NCBI GenBank assembly: GCA_964017065.1
Contig: OZ024786.1
Coordinates: 8,809,047-8,873,046 of the forward strand
Length of the DNA stretch: 64,000 bases
Reading direction: 5' to 3'
From: Haliclona indistincta
Taxonomy: Eukaryota; Porifera; Demospongiae; Haplosclerida; Chalinidae
A program made the translations under genes and the position numbers. Shown here piece by piece: positions 1-12,500 of the stretch. The first letter of the stretch is position 1. Every line of letters starts with the position of its first letter. The notes beneath the pieces were generated by a model, which saw only the letters and a program-made list of their open reading frames with translations, did no database searches and was not told where the DNA came from.

Positions 1-14
1 TGTCTGTACCTTAG

Positions 15-2208
15 ACTGGATTGACTCCACTGATGGAGGCTGCTTCAGGCGGCTTCCATGAGGTTGGTAAAGTGCTCATAAGCAAGGTCAGCAGTAACTA
101 ACAACAATGAAAGTTTGAAAAAATTATTGCACCGCATTTATGTGTCCTCACCTATCACTCCTATTCTCCTCTAAAGGGTGCTGATGTCAATGCTGCTCCT
201 GTGCCTAGCTCCCGGGATACTGCTCTCACCATTGCTGCTGACAAGGGTCACTATCGGTTTGTGAAGCTGCTCCTCCGTCATGCAGCCAATGTGGACGTTA
301 AGAACAAGAAAGGCAACTCACCTCTCTGGCTAGCCTCTAATGGTAAGAGCAGTTTGTAACTATTGTCAACAGCATCTTAGTGTATGATACATTTTCATGT
401 ATCTTGCGTTGGTACAATCTTCTCAAGTTTTCATGATCTGTTTGCACCTATTCACTCATTTTTTCTCTCCCCTCCTCCTCCCCCTCTCTTTCTCCCCCCT
501 CTCCCTCTCCCTCTCCCTCCCTCTCTCCCCCATCCCTCTCCTCCCTCCCTCCCTCCCTCCCTCCCTCCCTCCCTCCCTCCCTCCCTCCCTCCCTCCCTCC
601 CTCCCTCCCTCCCTCCCTCCCTCCCTCCAGGTGGTCATCTTGATGTTGTGCGACTGTTAGTGGAGCACAAAGCTGATGTTGACAGTCAAGACAACAGAAA
701 GGTCTCATGTCTCATGATGGCTTTCAGAAAGGTGTGATGTCACAAGTTGATCATTGCTATAATTCACTATTTTGTTCTCTCTAGGGTCACACTAAGGTTG
801 TCAAGTATCTCGTAGATCATGTGACCCAGTTTCCTTCCGATGCAGACCTCACTCGCTACATCAACACACTCTCTGATAAGGTGAGAGAGAAAGCTGAGTA
901 TGCATAGGAGCAGCATGGTGTCCTTTAGTGAAGTAGTGCCTGTTTTCAGGACATATACAACCCTGTAAGAAATCAAGATCCATATTTACACATTAGCACA
1001 CAGAGTTTTGGTATTACAAATAACTTTAATAACAGTTTTGTTTGACTGTGCAAGACTGCAAGTGCTGTAAACCGACTAAATTTTAAGGAATATGCTTTTT
1101 GTGTGTTTAGCAATGGACCAATCAGATTATTGGTTGATTCTTGAATACAGCCTTGAACATGCAACCATCATGTAACGCTTTTTGATCACTTTTGAAGCAA
1201 AGTGGAACCCCTCTTAGAGGACACCCCTCATCCCTCTATAATGGACACTTGCTGAATCCCAAATATAACCCACATAATGTATAATAAACCCCTGACCAGA
1301 GGACACCCTCTCTATAATGGACGATTTTTGTTGGTCCCGATGGTGTCCGCCTTAGAGAGGCTCCACTGTACATTATTTATAAACAACTAAGTACATGTAT
1401 TGGCACTTTTCATATTTGGACAAAAAATAGCTAGAAATTGATTTTGGTGATCCATTTCCGAGCTTGTTACTGTTATTCATATTAGCGTCTAGTAGATGGT
1501 ACTGTTTCCATTGTGTTCAGGAGCTGCTCAAGAAGTGTCAGCAGTGTATGGAGGTGGTTATTCATGCTAAGGAGAGGCAGGCAGCTGAAGCTAACAAGAA
1601 CGCCTCGATACTGCTACAAGAACTGGACCAAGAGAAGGTGTGCAGGCAGATAATACATTGTCTGTAAATATATAACATGCAGACACAATGTACAGAATGA
1701 CCAAGACTTCTTGAGCATAATTTGCAAAAAAATTTTAACGTTTCGCTTCTTCAGTACAAACATTGCTTCTAAGATTCTGCCTGTAGTCTTTCTTTCCCAA
1801 AAAGTCAATGCATAACTACATGTTTGCCTAAAATATGTTGTATCAATACCGTTGATGCATATGGTTTTAAATTTTCTTCACTTCTAGAAGCAGTGGTTCT
1901 AAGATTCTGCCTGTTGTCTTGCATAACTTATTTGTCAATAAACAAACTTTTACCTAAAAATAATATTATTTTTTTTGTATCAATACCTTCAGTGTACTGT
2001 ATCTAATGTGTACATTTGTGGTATTGTGTAGTCATTGATGTTTTTGTTGAATGTTTATAGCAACATGAAGAGAACCGCAGGGCAGCTGCTGCACGACGGA
2101 GAGCTCGTAAGAAGAAACAAAAAGAGAAGAAACAAGCTCAGAAGTAAGCAAATTCACACCACACACAAGAACGTCTTGCAGCACTGTAGTTGATCTTTCT
2201 CTCTCCTC

Positions 2209-2258
<50 letters not shown>

Positions 2259-2317
2259 CCTCCCTCCCTCCCTCCCTCCCTCCCTCCCTCCCTCCCTCCC
2301 TCCCTCCCTCCCTCCCT

Positions 2318-2364
<47 letters not shown>

Positions 2365-5300
2365 TCTCTCTCTCTCTCTCCTCAGGGCAATGAAGTCAGA
2401 GCCTGATGGAGGAGCACAGTCCGATGGTGAGCTAGCTGGTGGTGGTAGCAGTGGAGGCAGTAAGCCAGGCACTCCTGATAATATCACAACCACCGCCGCT
2501 GGAGAGAGAGAAAAACCAACTGAGGAAGAACCGACTCCATTGGTATCAGCGCCACCAACCACTACAGTACCTGTTGCTACTGCCTCTAAGGTCGTCTCTA
2601 AGCTGCCTCTTTTATCCACTCCTCTGCTGCCCTCGTCTGCCATGCCTCCCGGTCTTCTTGCAGCTGCTACTGGACCCTCAAAGCCACACCCATCACCTCA
2701 GAGTGCTGCCTCTACCTCTCTGCCTTTATCATCATCTGGAGCCACACCCACTCCCAGTCCACGAAAAACAAGAAAAGAAGATGGCTGGAAAGAAGTGGGG
2801 AAAAGGTACATGTGATGTAGACAACACTGTATACATGTATGTACATTTGTTCATGTTATCGTACACTGTAAAGTTGTATTTACATGTATGATTTTGCAAA
2901 TTGAGCATTTTACTAACTTCAGAATATAATTGTAGTTCAATATTTTGTGCATTTGTTCTGTATTTTGTGGTTTGAGCAAAAAAACGAAAGCATAACAAAT
3001 ACCAACTACCCACTGTACGCAACACAGGTAGTACTATCATTGTTGTTATCTACAGGATCAAGCGTGTCAATATACCAGCGTCTAAGTATGGTCAGGTTGT
3101 GGGTAAGGGCAGTGCTAACCTCACCGCTATACGCACGGCTACTGGAGCACTGGTAGAGCTAGAGAAGGGAGGGAGAGCTGTGTCATCAAGAACTATCATC
3201 ATCAAGTGAGTCGCACATCAACTACACTGTGGAACACTGCGTACTAGATAAGTGGATATTAAATACTTTTAAAAATAATGACACCACTTTAATGTGAACC
3301 CAATCACGAAACAGGTCATTATGTCCCTGGCTGTCTAGAATTCATTGTTCATTCTTGCTGCTAGTCATAAGGGTTTGTAAATAAAATTCCGTGACTGTAT
3401 GTATTTCAGTAACCCTGTTAAACAATGTTTTAGCTGAGTTACAAACACCTTCTATTGAGTGCAGTAGATTTGCATATTAATGTCGTCAACGTACTGTAAA
3501 CTTAAAATTGATGTTTTAATTTTTATCTTGCAGGGGCACTAATGAGGCCGTCAAGCTGGCTCACCAGCTACTTACCTCTCTACAGCAGGACCCAACCAGA
3601 GAGATCACTCAGCTACTACAGCAGCTGAAGGTGCCGCCCACATCTAAACAGCAACGCAATGTCGCACAGGATGGGCTGCTTGCTCTCCCAATAATGGACC
3701 TCCCAGCTACCTCCTTGGAACAGCAAAGACGCTCTTCAGCTTTACCAATCAGAAGTCAAGAAATCAGTAAAGTCTCATCATCCCGTGTGCCCACAGCAGC
3801 GATGTCAGTTGCTTCAGCCTTGCCCAGCGGAGGCGACTCACAGCAGGCAGCTAGCAGGACCAGTGTGGTCAAGAATCAACGACCTTTGCACTCAGATCGA
3901 AAGCTGGCGTCTTTTATCAGTAGCCATGCAGCTGTGTTGACACAAACCCAGCAGCAGCCACACACCTCAGCCCCTCTAATCAGCCGTGTACCGCCCGTCT
4001 CCATCACTGCCTCGTCCCCCGTTACTGCTCGAAGCAGCGGACCTGTTAGACAGCTGTTCACATCATCCACGACCTCCTCACCTGCCCTAGTGCCCAGCCT
4101 AGCCAGCGCTCCTCCACCATCACTAACCTCTCAGTCAAAGCCTCAGCCAACTCAGGCTCGCTCCGTCAGCACAGCTACGGCTACTGCTACTACCCGATCA
4201 AGCCATGAGTCCCAGCGCCATCCACCCCCTCCACCGCCACCCCACTCAACAGCAGCCAAGACTACTCCCCAGCTACCACGACCTAGCTCCTCTCTACCCA
4301 GTGATGTCATTGTTTCAACAGCACCCTCTAAACCGCCCCCTCCCTCCAAGCAACTCTCGGTACCGGCTTCCACCGTGACACCATCAGCTGCTCCAGAACA
4401 ATCTCAGAACGTGATTGAGCAAATCCTCAAGACGCCATCAATCTTTCAAGAAGCTGCTTCACAGATAGCACAGCCTAAGAAATACTCTGATGCAGTCGGC
4501 AAGAAGCAGACTATGGAGCAGCCCTCCTCTCATCCTCCTAAGCCTAGTGCAATAGCAGCAGTTACCACAGCTCCTGTAGTGTATCCTCCTCCTGTTGGAT
4601 CAGGAGCTCCTCCAAAGGCAGCCATTAATCTTGCACCAGGCAGCAGGCCCCTAAACTCAGACGTTGCTAGCAAGGTTTGTAACAAAGCATTGCTTGTTTT
4701 TATGTACTATGTGATCTCTAGAAGAATTGATATCTGTGTGTGCATGATGTTTTTTGCTCAGCCTTGTGCTATAGTTGATCTATACTGTCTGATCATGTAC
4801 AGGTTACTGCTCCTCCACCATCAGTACCATTGTCAGAGAAGCACAGCCAGGCAGGTCCCTGGAGTGACAACACTGACAAGGCGCCATCTGTACTCGATGC
4901 TCAACCTGAACCAGTATCCGATGAGTTCAACCTCTCTGGAGATAACATTCACGTGCCTCAAATATCACCAATAAACACTAACTTTGGTCCCATCGGTCCA
5001 CCCCTGAGACCTGTTGCTAAGCCGTCCTCTACTCCTCCTGTTGCTCAGCACTGCTCCCCTCAGAAAGCTGGTGTGCAGACTCCCCCAGTCACCAAGAGTC
5101 CACTGCTAGGCCCTGCTCCACACGGTCTTCTCCCTGCTCCACAGCCACCTGTAGAGAAAGGTCAGTTATCAAAATTCCTGACCTTGTGCTTCCTGACCTT
5201 GTGCTTCAAATTTGTCACGTAGGGTTACACTTAGGTATTGTGTTGACGTGTTCTATATTTCTTCCTAGGAGCGTATTTCAGACCCATCCGTCCCGAAGAG

Positions 5301-8300
5301 GCTGATCAACCCAGTGTACCCACTCACATACCCACTCCTCTGCGAGGATCACGGACACCTCTTCTGGCTACACCAACTGGTTACCATCCTCCAGTCATGT
5401 CCCACCCACCACCTCCTCCTCCACCACCACCAGCTCACGGTCACTATGGTAACCCGTCATCTTACTCCAGACCATGGTCTGACTCTGGTGGGTGCAACAC
5501 ATTAATATTGTACATGTAGTAGAGGCTCTCTGTGTATTACTGAGGCTTTAATTGGAATGATTGGGATGTGAATATGCTTGGGGTTTGGTATGCCTTTTTG
5601 ATTTTTTTGTTTGAGCCGGTGAAGGCTCAATTGCACACATGTACATGTACGTCACTTTGTTTCCGATTTTTCCCTTTTATAGTTCCACTCACACACTCTC
5701 CTCTGTCCAAGGCAGTCTCTAAGCCAGCCAGTCCCTATCAAGACCCTGGGGACAGGATCAGTCCCAGCAGGAGCCCATTACAGATACAGCAGGGATTGTT
5801 CTCTAAGATGTACCCACCAGGCAATGTGCCTGGCGGTAGCACATTCAACCCTAATGCTCCATCGTTCATACCAATGGCTCTACAACAGATACCACCTCCT
5901 CATGTTAGTATAGATGACAGAATTATTGTGCACTAATGGAGACTTTATTTCGTCTCCTACTGTAGCATACATGTATTTTTGATATCCTCTACAGCATAAT
6001 AGGTTTACGTACAGCACAGTACATGTGTGATGTCACTATTTGTCTGCTCCTGTAGGGTGCTACCATGATGAACCAGCCTCCTCCACCACCTCCCATGACA
6101 ACCAGCTCTATCCTCGGCAACCCACCACCCAATCTAATGATTAACTTTCCCATGCAGGTCAGCTCTTCTCTGCTCGGCACTGCTCCTCAGATGCACAGTC
6201 CCGGCTCCTTCACTCCTGGGAGAGTGGTTCCCTCGCCAGCTGTAGCCACACCTCCTCAGCCGCCCCCTCCTCCACCCCCTCCCTCTGGCCCTCCTTTACT
6301 CGGGAACCAGCCATCCATCTTGGGTAACCCTCCGCCTCCTTTCCAGTATATTCCCATGATGCCTCAGAGCATGGGCCCGGTACCAACCAATCGACCTCAG
6401 AACTCATCGGGTTTCTCTGGACACCAGTTTGACTCTGCCATGCCTGGTCCTGTCCACTTGGGACCTGGAGCAGGCTACAGCCAGCCAGGTGGACCAATTG
6501 GTCAGCCCTTCCCACCTACCCCTCAGCAGATTATCACGACTAGAGACCAGTTTAGTGCTTCAGGAGGTGAACAGTATGCTAACACACTCATTCATGCTCC
6601 ACCCGGCCTGATGGCTGTCAACCAGGAGAACCATGGTGCCTTTAGTGTGTACCCGATGGGGAAGATGGAGACAGCAGCAGCTTCAGCTGTTAGTAGCTCA
6701 TGGCCGCAATACACTAACACAGGTACACTCACTAGTACTTGGAATTTTTGTTTCGTGAATGTAAAATTTTTGCAATAGCTTTTTAATTTTCGAATTTTTG
6801 GGATGAGTTGATATCAGTATATGCAATGCAGCTCTGTTGTGTTTAGTGTTACACTGCTTCTTGTGTTATCCTCATTGCATTCTCAAATTTGACTTCACAT
6901 TATGTCTTCTCCTTTGTAGGAGAGCCCACAGGTGTTGCTGTGACCATGAGTGACCTAGCCACTCAGGCCTTCTCCTTTCCTCCTCCCACTGCTGACCCTG
7001 ACTTGCTATTGATGGGCGGTGACCATTCCATCACCACTACCTCAGCTCCACACTCTGCTAGACTACCTAGTGATTCAGGCTTCTCCATGCTACCATCTGG
7101 TTAGTAGACAATCAACAAGGACAAATAAAGTTTCATTTTCGTATTTGATACAAAATTGTATCAATTTTCTATTTTCGTTTGATCTGATTGCCCAAAGCTA
7201 CCTCGCTTGAAATGCTCTTAGTGTATTAGTTTAGTACAACAAGAGTGCTTCAATGTCATGCAATCTGATCGTATGACATTCGCCGTTTTAAAAGTACGAA
7301 CGATTGTTGTACAAATACAAAACTGAACTTTGTCCTTTACTGTAGTTACACTGACTTACAAATAATTTATTTTTTCCTAGTATCTAATGTATGGAGCTAC
7401 TCTCTTGGTGGAGATGACTCGGATTGGACTAAACCATCTTCTGATAAAGCCTCCTCTCTGGACTGGCCCCTGCCGTCTGCCTCATCTCATCTTCCTCAGT
7501 CGTCCTCTCAAGGCATGATGGGAGAGCGACGACCTGTGGGTGGTGGTGATCCCATGCTACAGTCACCTCAAGATGACCTTGGCACTCTCCTCGAGGGGAT
7601 GGGACTAGGAATGTACCATCAACTGTTCATTGTAAGTTGCTAACAGAACCATAGTACTTGCTTGCGTACTCCATTATGCCACAGCAATGTTCATTCAGAT
7701 ATTGTGTACTTTTCGATTCACTTTTGTTGTCTAATGTAGAAAAATGAAATTGATCTTCGAGCATTGTTGCTAATGGGGAAAAATGACTTTGCTGAAATAG
7801 GAATTCCACAGGTTTGTCAATGTGTCAGTGCTGTAGTACATGTATCATGTGTTTTGTTTCTTGGTTTTAGAGTTTATCAGCTCAGTTGCTTGATGCTATC
7901 AGAAATCGTGTGTCCGATGGTGTTCGAGAGGCTCGGACAGGTCTAGAGACAACTAGTAGTGAACATGAGGAGAAAGCCAGTGAGGCCTCTGATGATACCG
8001 CTCTCTCTACTGCTTCAGCTGTTGATCAGTTTAATACAAATCTCAGGTTAGACCATACGTCAATGTAATTCTGTAATTTGATTGGTCAGCCAACTGTCAC
8101 GTAGTACAAACCACATCGATAGAATGATGGCGTTGAAGATACTTAGATATGACTGTAGTCTTATGCCTGACGTTCTCGACCGTACAATCAGAGCTGCATT
8201 TGTCAGCATCGGTTATGAAAGTCCGACAGACGATCAGCGTCTTGCTATTACTGAGTTTAATTTGTCAAAGGGAAAGACGATTTCGTCTGCCTCCCGACTG

Positions 8301-8927
8301 GAGAAGCGGCAATTAAGAGTCTGTGTTTTGTTACTCTGCCTGCTGTCTAGATGTCTTTGACTTCGTAGAGTGTCTCTCCCGTCTAACGCGCAACTATACA
8401 TACGATACCAGACACTTGTGTGTAGCAGCCATTTACTTATACGGATTCATTAGTGTTACGTAACTCTCGTACACGAAAAGCCCAAGAAAGTGCAACTAAA
8501 GTCGCTAGACCCTCTCTCGCAATAGGCGAGGGTGTGGTCTGGGGACGAGACTATTAAAAGCCATCATTCAAAAACGGGCTGTCACTATACAGCCATCGTT
8601 TGAAAACTGGTAGTCACTTGATTCTGATAACTTGTCTGGGTTCTCTTCTACCCCGAGCACTTCGTTTGCTTAGGTATGGTCTAAACACCTCAGACGATAG
8701 TTTTTGGTGTCTAAGAAAACGTGTTATTTCTGCTTTGATTGTGGCGTTGCAAGATTTCTTCAAATCGCTATACACACAATTAAGCCTCTCTCACAAGCCA
8801 ATGAATGTCAATTATATGTTTTTTCTTTCTTTCCTCCCTTTCTCTCTCCCTCCCTCTCTCTCTCCCTCCCTCTCTCTCCCCCTCTCCCTCCCTCCCTCCC
8901 TCCCTCTCTCTCCCTCCCTGCAGGTGA
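15..8927 (+). CDS. ANKHD1: ANKHD1/MASK-like protein, copy 1 (5' end outside the window)
   Basis: Exons by GT-AG and phase: 15-86, 177-342, 631-701, 785-880, 1521-1637, 2061-2143, 2386-2805, 3056-3205, 3534-4674, 4803-5160, 5269-5487, 5683-5903, 6056-6722, 6920-7099, 7381-7631, 7740-7811, 7871-8046, 8924-8927. The first four encode ankyrin repeats (TPLMEAASGG, GADVNA, GGHLDVVRLL). Exons at 1521 and 2061 give the coiled, Arg/Lys-rich segment seen after the ankyrins in MASK proteins. Exons 3056 and 3534 hold a KH domain with a GKGSANLTAIR loop. A long Pro/Ser/Gln-rich region follows, then a SAM-like domain across 7381-8046. MASK proteins are cytoplasmic ankyrin/KH scaffolds that act in Hippo-Yorkie and receptor signalling; that role is taken from the family. 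The last junction gives an immediate TGA, so the true C-terminus is uncertain. A second copy lies at 38783-47693. Confidence 0.85.
464..628 (+). repeat. CT/CCCT microsatellite ending at a 3' splice site
   Basis: Pure pyrimidine tract, mostly CTCC/CCCT units, ending two bases before the exon at 631. It acts as the polypyrimidine tract of that intron. The equivalent tract in copy 2 (38710-38780) is much shorter, so the locus is length-variable. Confidence 0.95.
1199..1375. mobile_element. Short inverted-repeat element in an ANKHD1 intron
   Basis: Starts AGTGGAACCCCTCTTAGAGG and ends in the near reverse complement CTTAGAGAGGCTCCACT. Inside are repeats of 'CTCTATAATGGACA'. It resembles MITEs with AGTGGAACC-type ends, which I recall as Tc1/mariner-like. 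The copy 2 intron has the same element with one internal unit duplicated (39357-39592), so it was present before the duplication. Confidence 0.6.
2198..2384 (+). repeat. CT/CCCT microsatellite at the acceptor of the 2386 exon
   Basis: Uninterrupted run of CT then CCCT then CT units, ending in CTCAG at 2385. In copy 2 the tract runs 40786-41046 and is about 75 bp longer. It supplies the splice-acceptor pyrimidine tract. Confidence 0.95.
3056..3600 (+). other. KH domain of ANKHD1 copy 1
   Basis: The exon at 3056-3205 and the start of the exon at 3534 encode a single KH domain. The first exon begins RIKRVNIPASKYGQVVGKG, with the GxxG-type loop read as VGKGSAN, and ends in a TIIIK strand. The next exon supplies the last helix (GTNEAVKLAHQLL). 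MASK proteins carry one KH domain at the same place after the ankyrin blocks. The equivalent in copy 2 is 41713-41862 plus the start of 42408. Confidence 0.85.
7540..7920 (+). other. SAM-like domain at the C-terminus of ANKHD1 copy 1
   Basis: Three exons (end of 7381-7631, 7740-7811, start of 7871-8046) together encode LGTLLEGMGLGMYHQLFI, then KNEIDLRALLLM, then NDFAEIGIPQ and SLSAQLLDAI. The spacing of the Leu/Tyr/Phe, the NEID, the D-F-EIGI and the closing LLDAI helix is the SAM fold pattern. SAM domains polymerise or bind RNA or proteins. Fly and human MASK proteins, as I remember them, do not end in a SAM domain, whereas Bicaudal-C combines KH and SAM. Confidence 0.75.
8509..8555. repeat. 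Fragment of the TAGTCTCGTCCCCAG foldback family
   Basis: Contains AGACCCTCTCTCGCAATAGG followed by GGTGTGGTCTGGGGACGAGA, matching one end of the element at 36134-36760. It lies in the last intron of ANKHD1 copy 1 and is missing from copy 2 at the same place, so copy 2 lost it or copy 1 gained it. Confidence 0.5.
8822..8922 (+). repeat. CT-rich microsatellite at the last ANKHD1 acceptor
   Basis: Pyrimidine-only tract of CCCT and CT units ending in CTGCAG at 8923. The copy 2 tract (47335-47688) is more than three times as long, the largest length difference between the two copies. Confidence 0.9.
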
Positions 8928-9511
8928 TAATGACCAGCATCACGTCAGTCTAGCTAGCTCTCTTCATTCCGATACTGATTCATGCTGATTGTACCATGTC
9001 ATTATGAACTCACTACACTCTCTTTAATAATAACTATACTAATACTAACCTGTACAGTACAGACATGTTGTATCGTGTGTGTACTGTTACTAATTCTCTT
9101 CTGTACATGTTGCCATATGTCTCACTCTTCTCTTAAAAATTATTGTTCTGTGAAATCACTTGAACAGCAACTACATATGTAGTATTGTTGTGAATGCATG
9201 GTCGGCATATAAGCCAGTCATTTCTAATTCACAAAGTGGTAAGGCAGTTTTGCTACGCTCTTGGTGATACTAGTCGGGCAACTGCATTGTAGAAGTTACA
9301 TGTACTAGCTTAGACACATCTATTAGACAGTTATTTTAGAGTCAGCAGAACATGCATTGGCCACCAGATTGTGCACGTGCCCCACCTTGTGACGTCTAGC
9401 CACACTGTTGACATAACTTGTCATTGCTCGTTCGTGTTTTCTGCTAACCTAGTCTCGTCCCCAGACTTCGTCTCCTCCTCAGTGCTCCAGCTCGTTCGTA
9501 ACCCGCTGACA

Positions 9512-12500
9512 ATGTCTGACAGTAAGCTAGTTCTGTCTGACTGTTTCTATAACTGTAAACTGTTCCAGTAGATATCCCAGTACCAACCATCTACCAGCTG
9601 ACAGAGGAGCTTCACTCGATGAGTGATTGGTACTCTCTGGGTGTGGCTTTGAGAGTGCCTCCCAGTAAACTAAAGGAGATCATGCAATCTGCTCCACAAG
9701 AGGGAATACAATATTGGAGAATTGAATTACTACAGTATTGGCTTGACTCAACACCATCTGCTTCATGGAGGGACATTGTAACAGCTCTGGAAAATATCAA
9801 TCAACACACACTGTCAGCTAGACTGAGAGAGAAGTACCATATCCCACAAACCACATCAGGTACAGTGAGAGCATTATTATGTTGTAGTTGTATTAGTATA
9901 ACCAGTATAGTATTTTATAATTTCTTGAATCAGCCGTAGTGAGTTTCATTTTTAATAATGTTTAGCTGGTGTATAGCGGGTAATTTTTAGTGGGAGATGA
10001 TTTTGGCAAATCATCGCGCTTTCGCCAAAAATTAACTCCGCCAAAAATAAACGTGAACCAGGTGCTGGATGCCAAAATTAAATCCTCCAAAGTCATTTTG
10101 ACAGTACAATTTTGAAGGTCAAAATAACCTTCAAATACATGTACCTTCTTATAAAATAACCTTATACAAATACTTGGTATAATAACGTAATAGGAAAAAT
10201 TGTTACGTTGATTGTTTTATCATAGATCAGCACACAACCGTATCCACAGCCAATGTGTCTACTAGTCCTACTACTCCACAAGCAGGTATTATATACTAGT
10301 TGGTATTATATATAATTTAACAACCTCCCACAGAAAAAGTCATACCTCAGGTGTATGAAGGAGATTTTGAGGATCTCCAGGGCCAATTTGTTCGATTATT
10401 TGTTGAAGTCACAGAAGAGATTGAGAAAAATAAATTAGTAACAGCAGAAGATCTCAGGAAATTTCTTTCTTATTACCCAGATCTTGAATCATCTGTCATC
10501 AATGTTGAAAGTATCTCTGAAATGATGCGTATACTGAAAAATCATTCGAGCTTCATCTGCTGTTCTCGTCTCAAAAATGTTGCAGAACACTTTAAGATAT
10601 CTGCTGTAACTCAAAAAATTGCTGTCTACTTTCAATACTTAGAAGACTTCTGTTCCAAAAAACTGAATAAAATCATTAATGAGCTGAAGCCTTTTATCTC
10701 TGCTGAGTCATTTGAGTTTGCTCCACCCACTACTCTGACATTCAAATTGGAATGGAATCCTGACGATAAGACATTGAGCGATATTCAAGGTGTTCTTAGA
10801 CGAGCATTTCATGAACAGAGTATCTATGTACACATCGTGGTGATAAGAGGAGGGAGTGTACGGGTAATCTGCTGTGCTCCACTGTCTCTAATGACTGAAC
10901 TAGTGAGGCTAGCACAAAAGAACAGGGAGCTGCTGGTGGAGAGCAGTGTCACCTACCTTAGGGTAGGAGACACTGTAGTAGTGGACACCAGTGATCAGAA
11001 TGAGGTGAGGATATGTTATCATAGAAACTGTGTCACTTTAGATTTTCATCATCAGATATCACTTGTGAAAGATCTTGTGCTTCAACTAACCATTGCACTT
11101 CAGTTGAAAGGTGAGTTGAAAAGTAGACTTTATAATCATTTTGCTTTTTCGCAGACTGGCTAAGTGAAGGATCTGATTCTCAAGGTATGGTAATACATTG
11201 TGTGTGTCTGTGTTGCAGTCATGCTGTGCACATGTGTGTTTCCTACCCACAGCAGCTGAGGATGTGATGAAGAGTATGACACACTCCAGTGCTGTGAGTG
11301 ATGGTGTTACTGATGATGGTATAGTACATAATGGTTGTCAACATACCCAGAGTGAGCCATCCAGCTCAATACGGCAGATCACAGGAGAGGAGGCTGAGTA
11401 TATCTTGACTTATAAACCAAATGGAACCTTTCTTGTCTGGGAAAGAATTGGGGAACCTGTTACTGATCCATCATCATCATCAATTCACTCACATACTATT
11501 AGTGTTGTGTGAGTAGTACATGTCACCATGGTAACTGGTATATTCATTGTTCATTGTTTGTAGTGTCAATGGGAGGGTTGAGCATGTATATATCTACAAA
11601 AGAGGACACTACTATGGATCACGCAATAATGAAGAATACACATCAGTTGAACACTGTGTAGCAGTTCTCTCAAGAATAGGGTTTGATATTGATTTAGGAA
11701 CAACACCAGTTACACTGACCGATCGACTATTTCCTGACAAGTGAGCTATCAGTAATGTTGTTTGTGTTTATCACTTCTCACTATCTGCAGAGATACTCTT
11801 GCTAACCTACCATCAGTTATTCCCACTATCAGACGAGTGAGTGTGTGTATAACTAAGGCATGTCTGCACTGGTGAGCGATCCCGGGTTGAACTTGGATAG
11901 ATCTAGTGTAGATGCTGACCCTCTCCCCACCTATTGATGTGTGGGCGGACAGGGTCAGCAGCTAGTCTAGATCACGTCTGCATTCTATCTGCGGGTATCG
12001 GGTTTTTGAGAATCCAGGTTCAGCCCGGTTCATCCAACCCACATACATATTTGGGTTGAAACCGAGTTCTCTCTTGCGCCGCCACGTGTGTGAGCACAGA
12101 TCTTCTCTGAGCGTTCAAGCGCGAGAGGAAAACGTACATTGTCAGGAAGCAAGAAGTTATACGATCCCTGGTGTTACTGCGTTCACACAGGCATGTGAAG
12201 CAAGCCAGCCCAGGTCGGCGCGGGTAACTGGCACGCTATTTGGCTGCGTTCACACAGTAGCACGAAAGCGAGGGGTCCACCACTGGCCAGTTTGGCGTAC
12301 GATATTCCGGAATACACGTATTCCTAGTATTCGGCCATGGATTCCCGTATTCTGCCAAGGATTCCCGTATTCCAGATGGATTCCTGTATTCCGGATGGAT
12401 TCCTGTATATTCCGGATGGATTCCTGTATATTCCGGATGAATTCCCGTATATTCCGGGTGGATTCCCGTATTCGCTATGGATTCCGTATTCCGTCTATGG

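Noticed and set aside
384..737. Open frames made of SLPP or EGGR repeats over the CT tracts, both strands
   Set aside because: They are translations of microsatellites at splice acceptors; the same happens at 2190, 8600, 38606, 40779 and 47275.
4152..4373. Minus-strand ORFs opposite the Pro-rich ANKHD1 exons (also 6210-6515, 43026-43247, 45104-45409)
   Set aside because: Shadows of GC-rich coding sequence; their Gly/Glu-rich composition mirrors the Pro/Ser codons.
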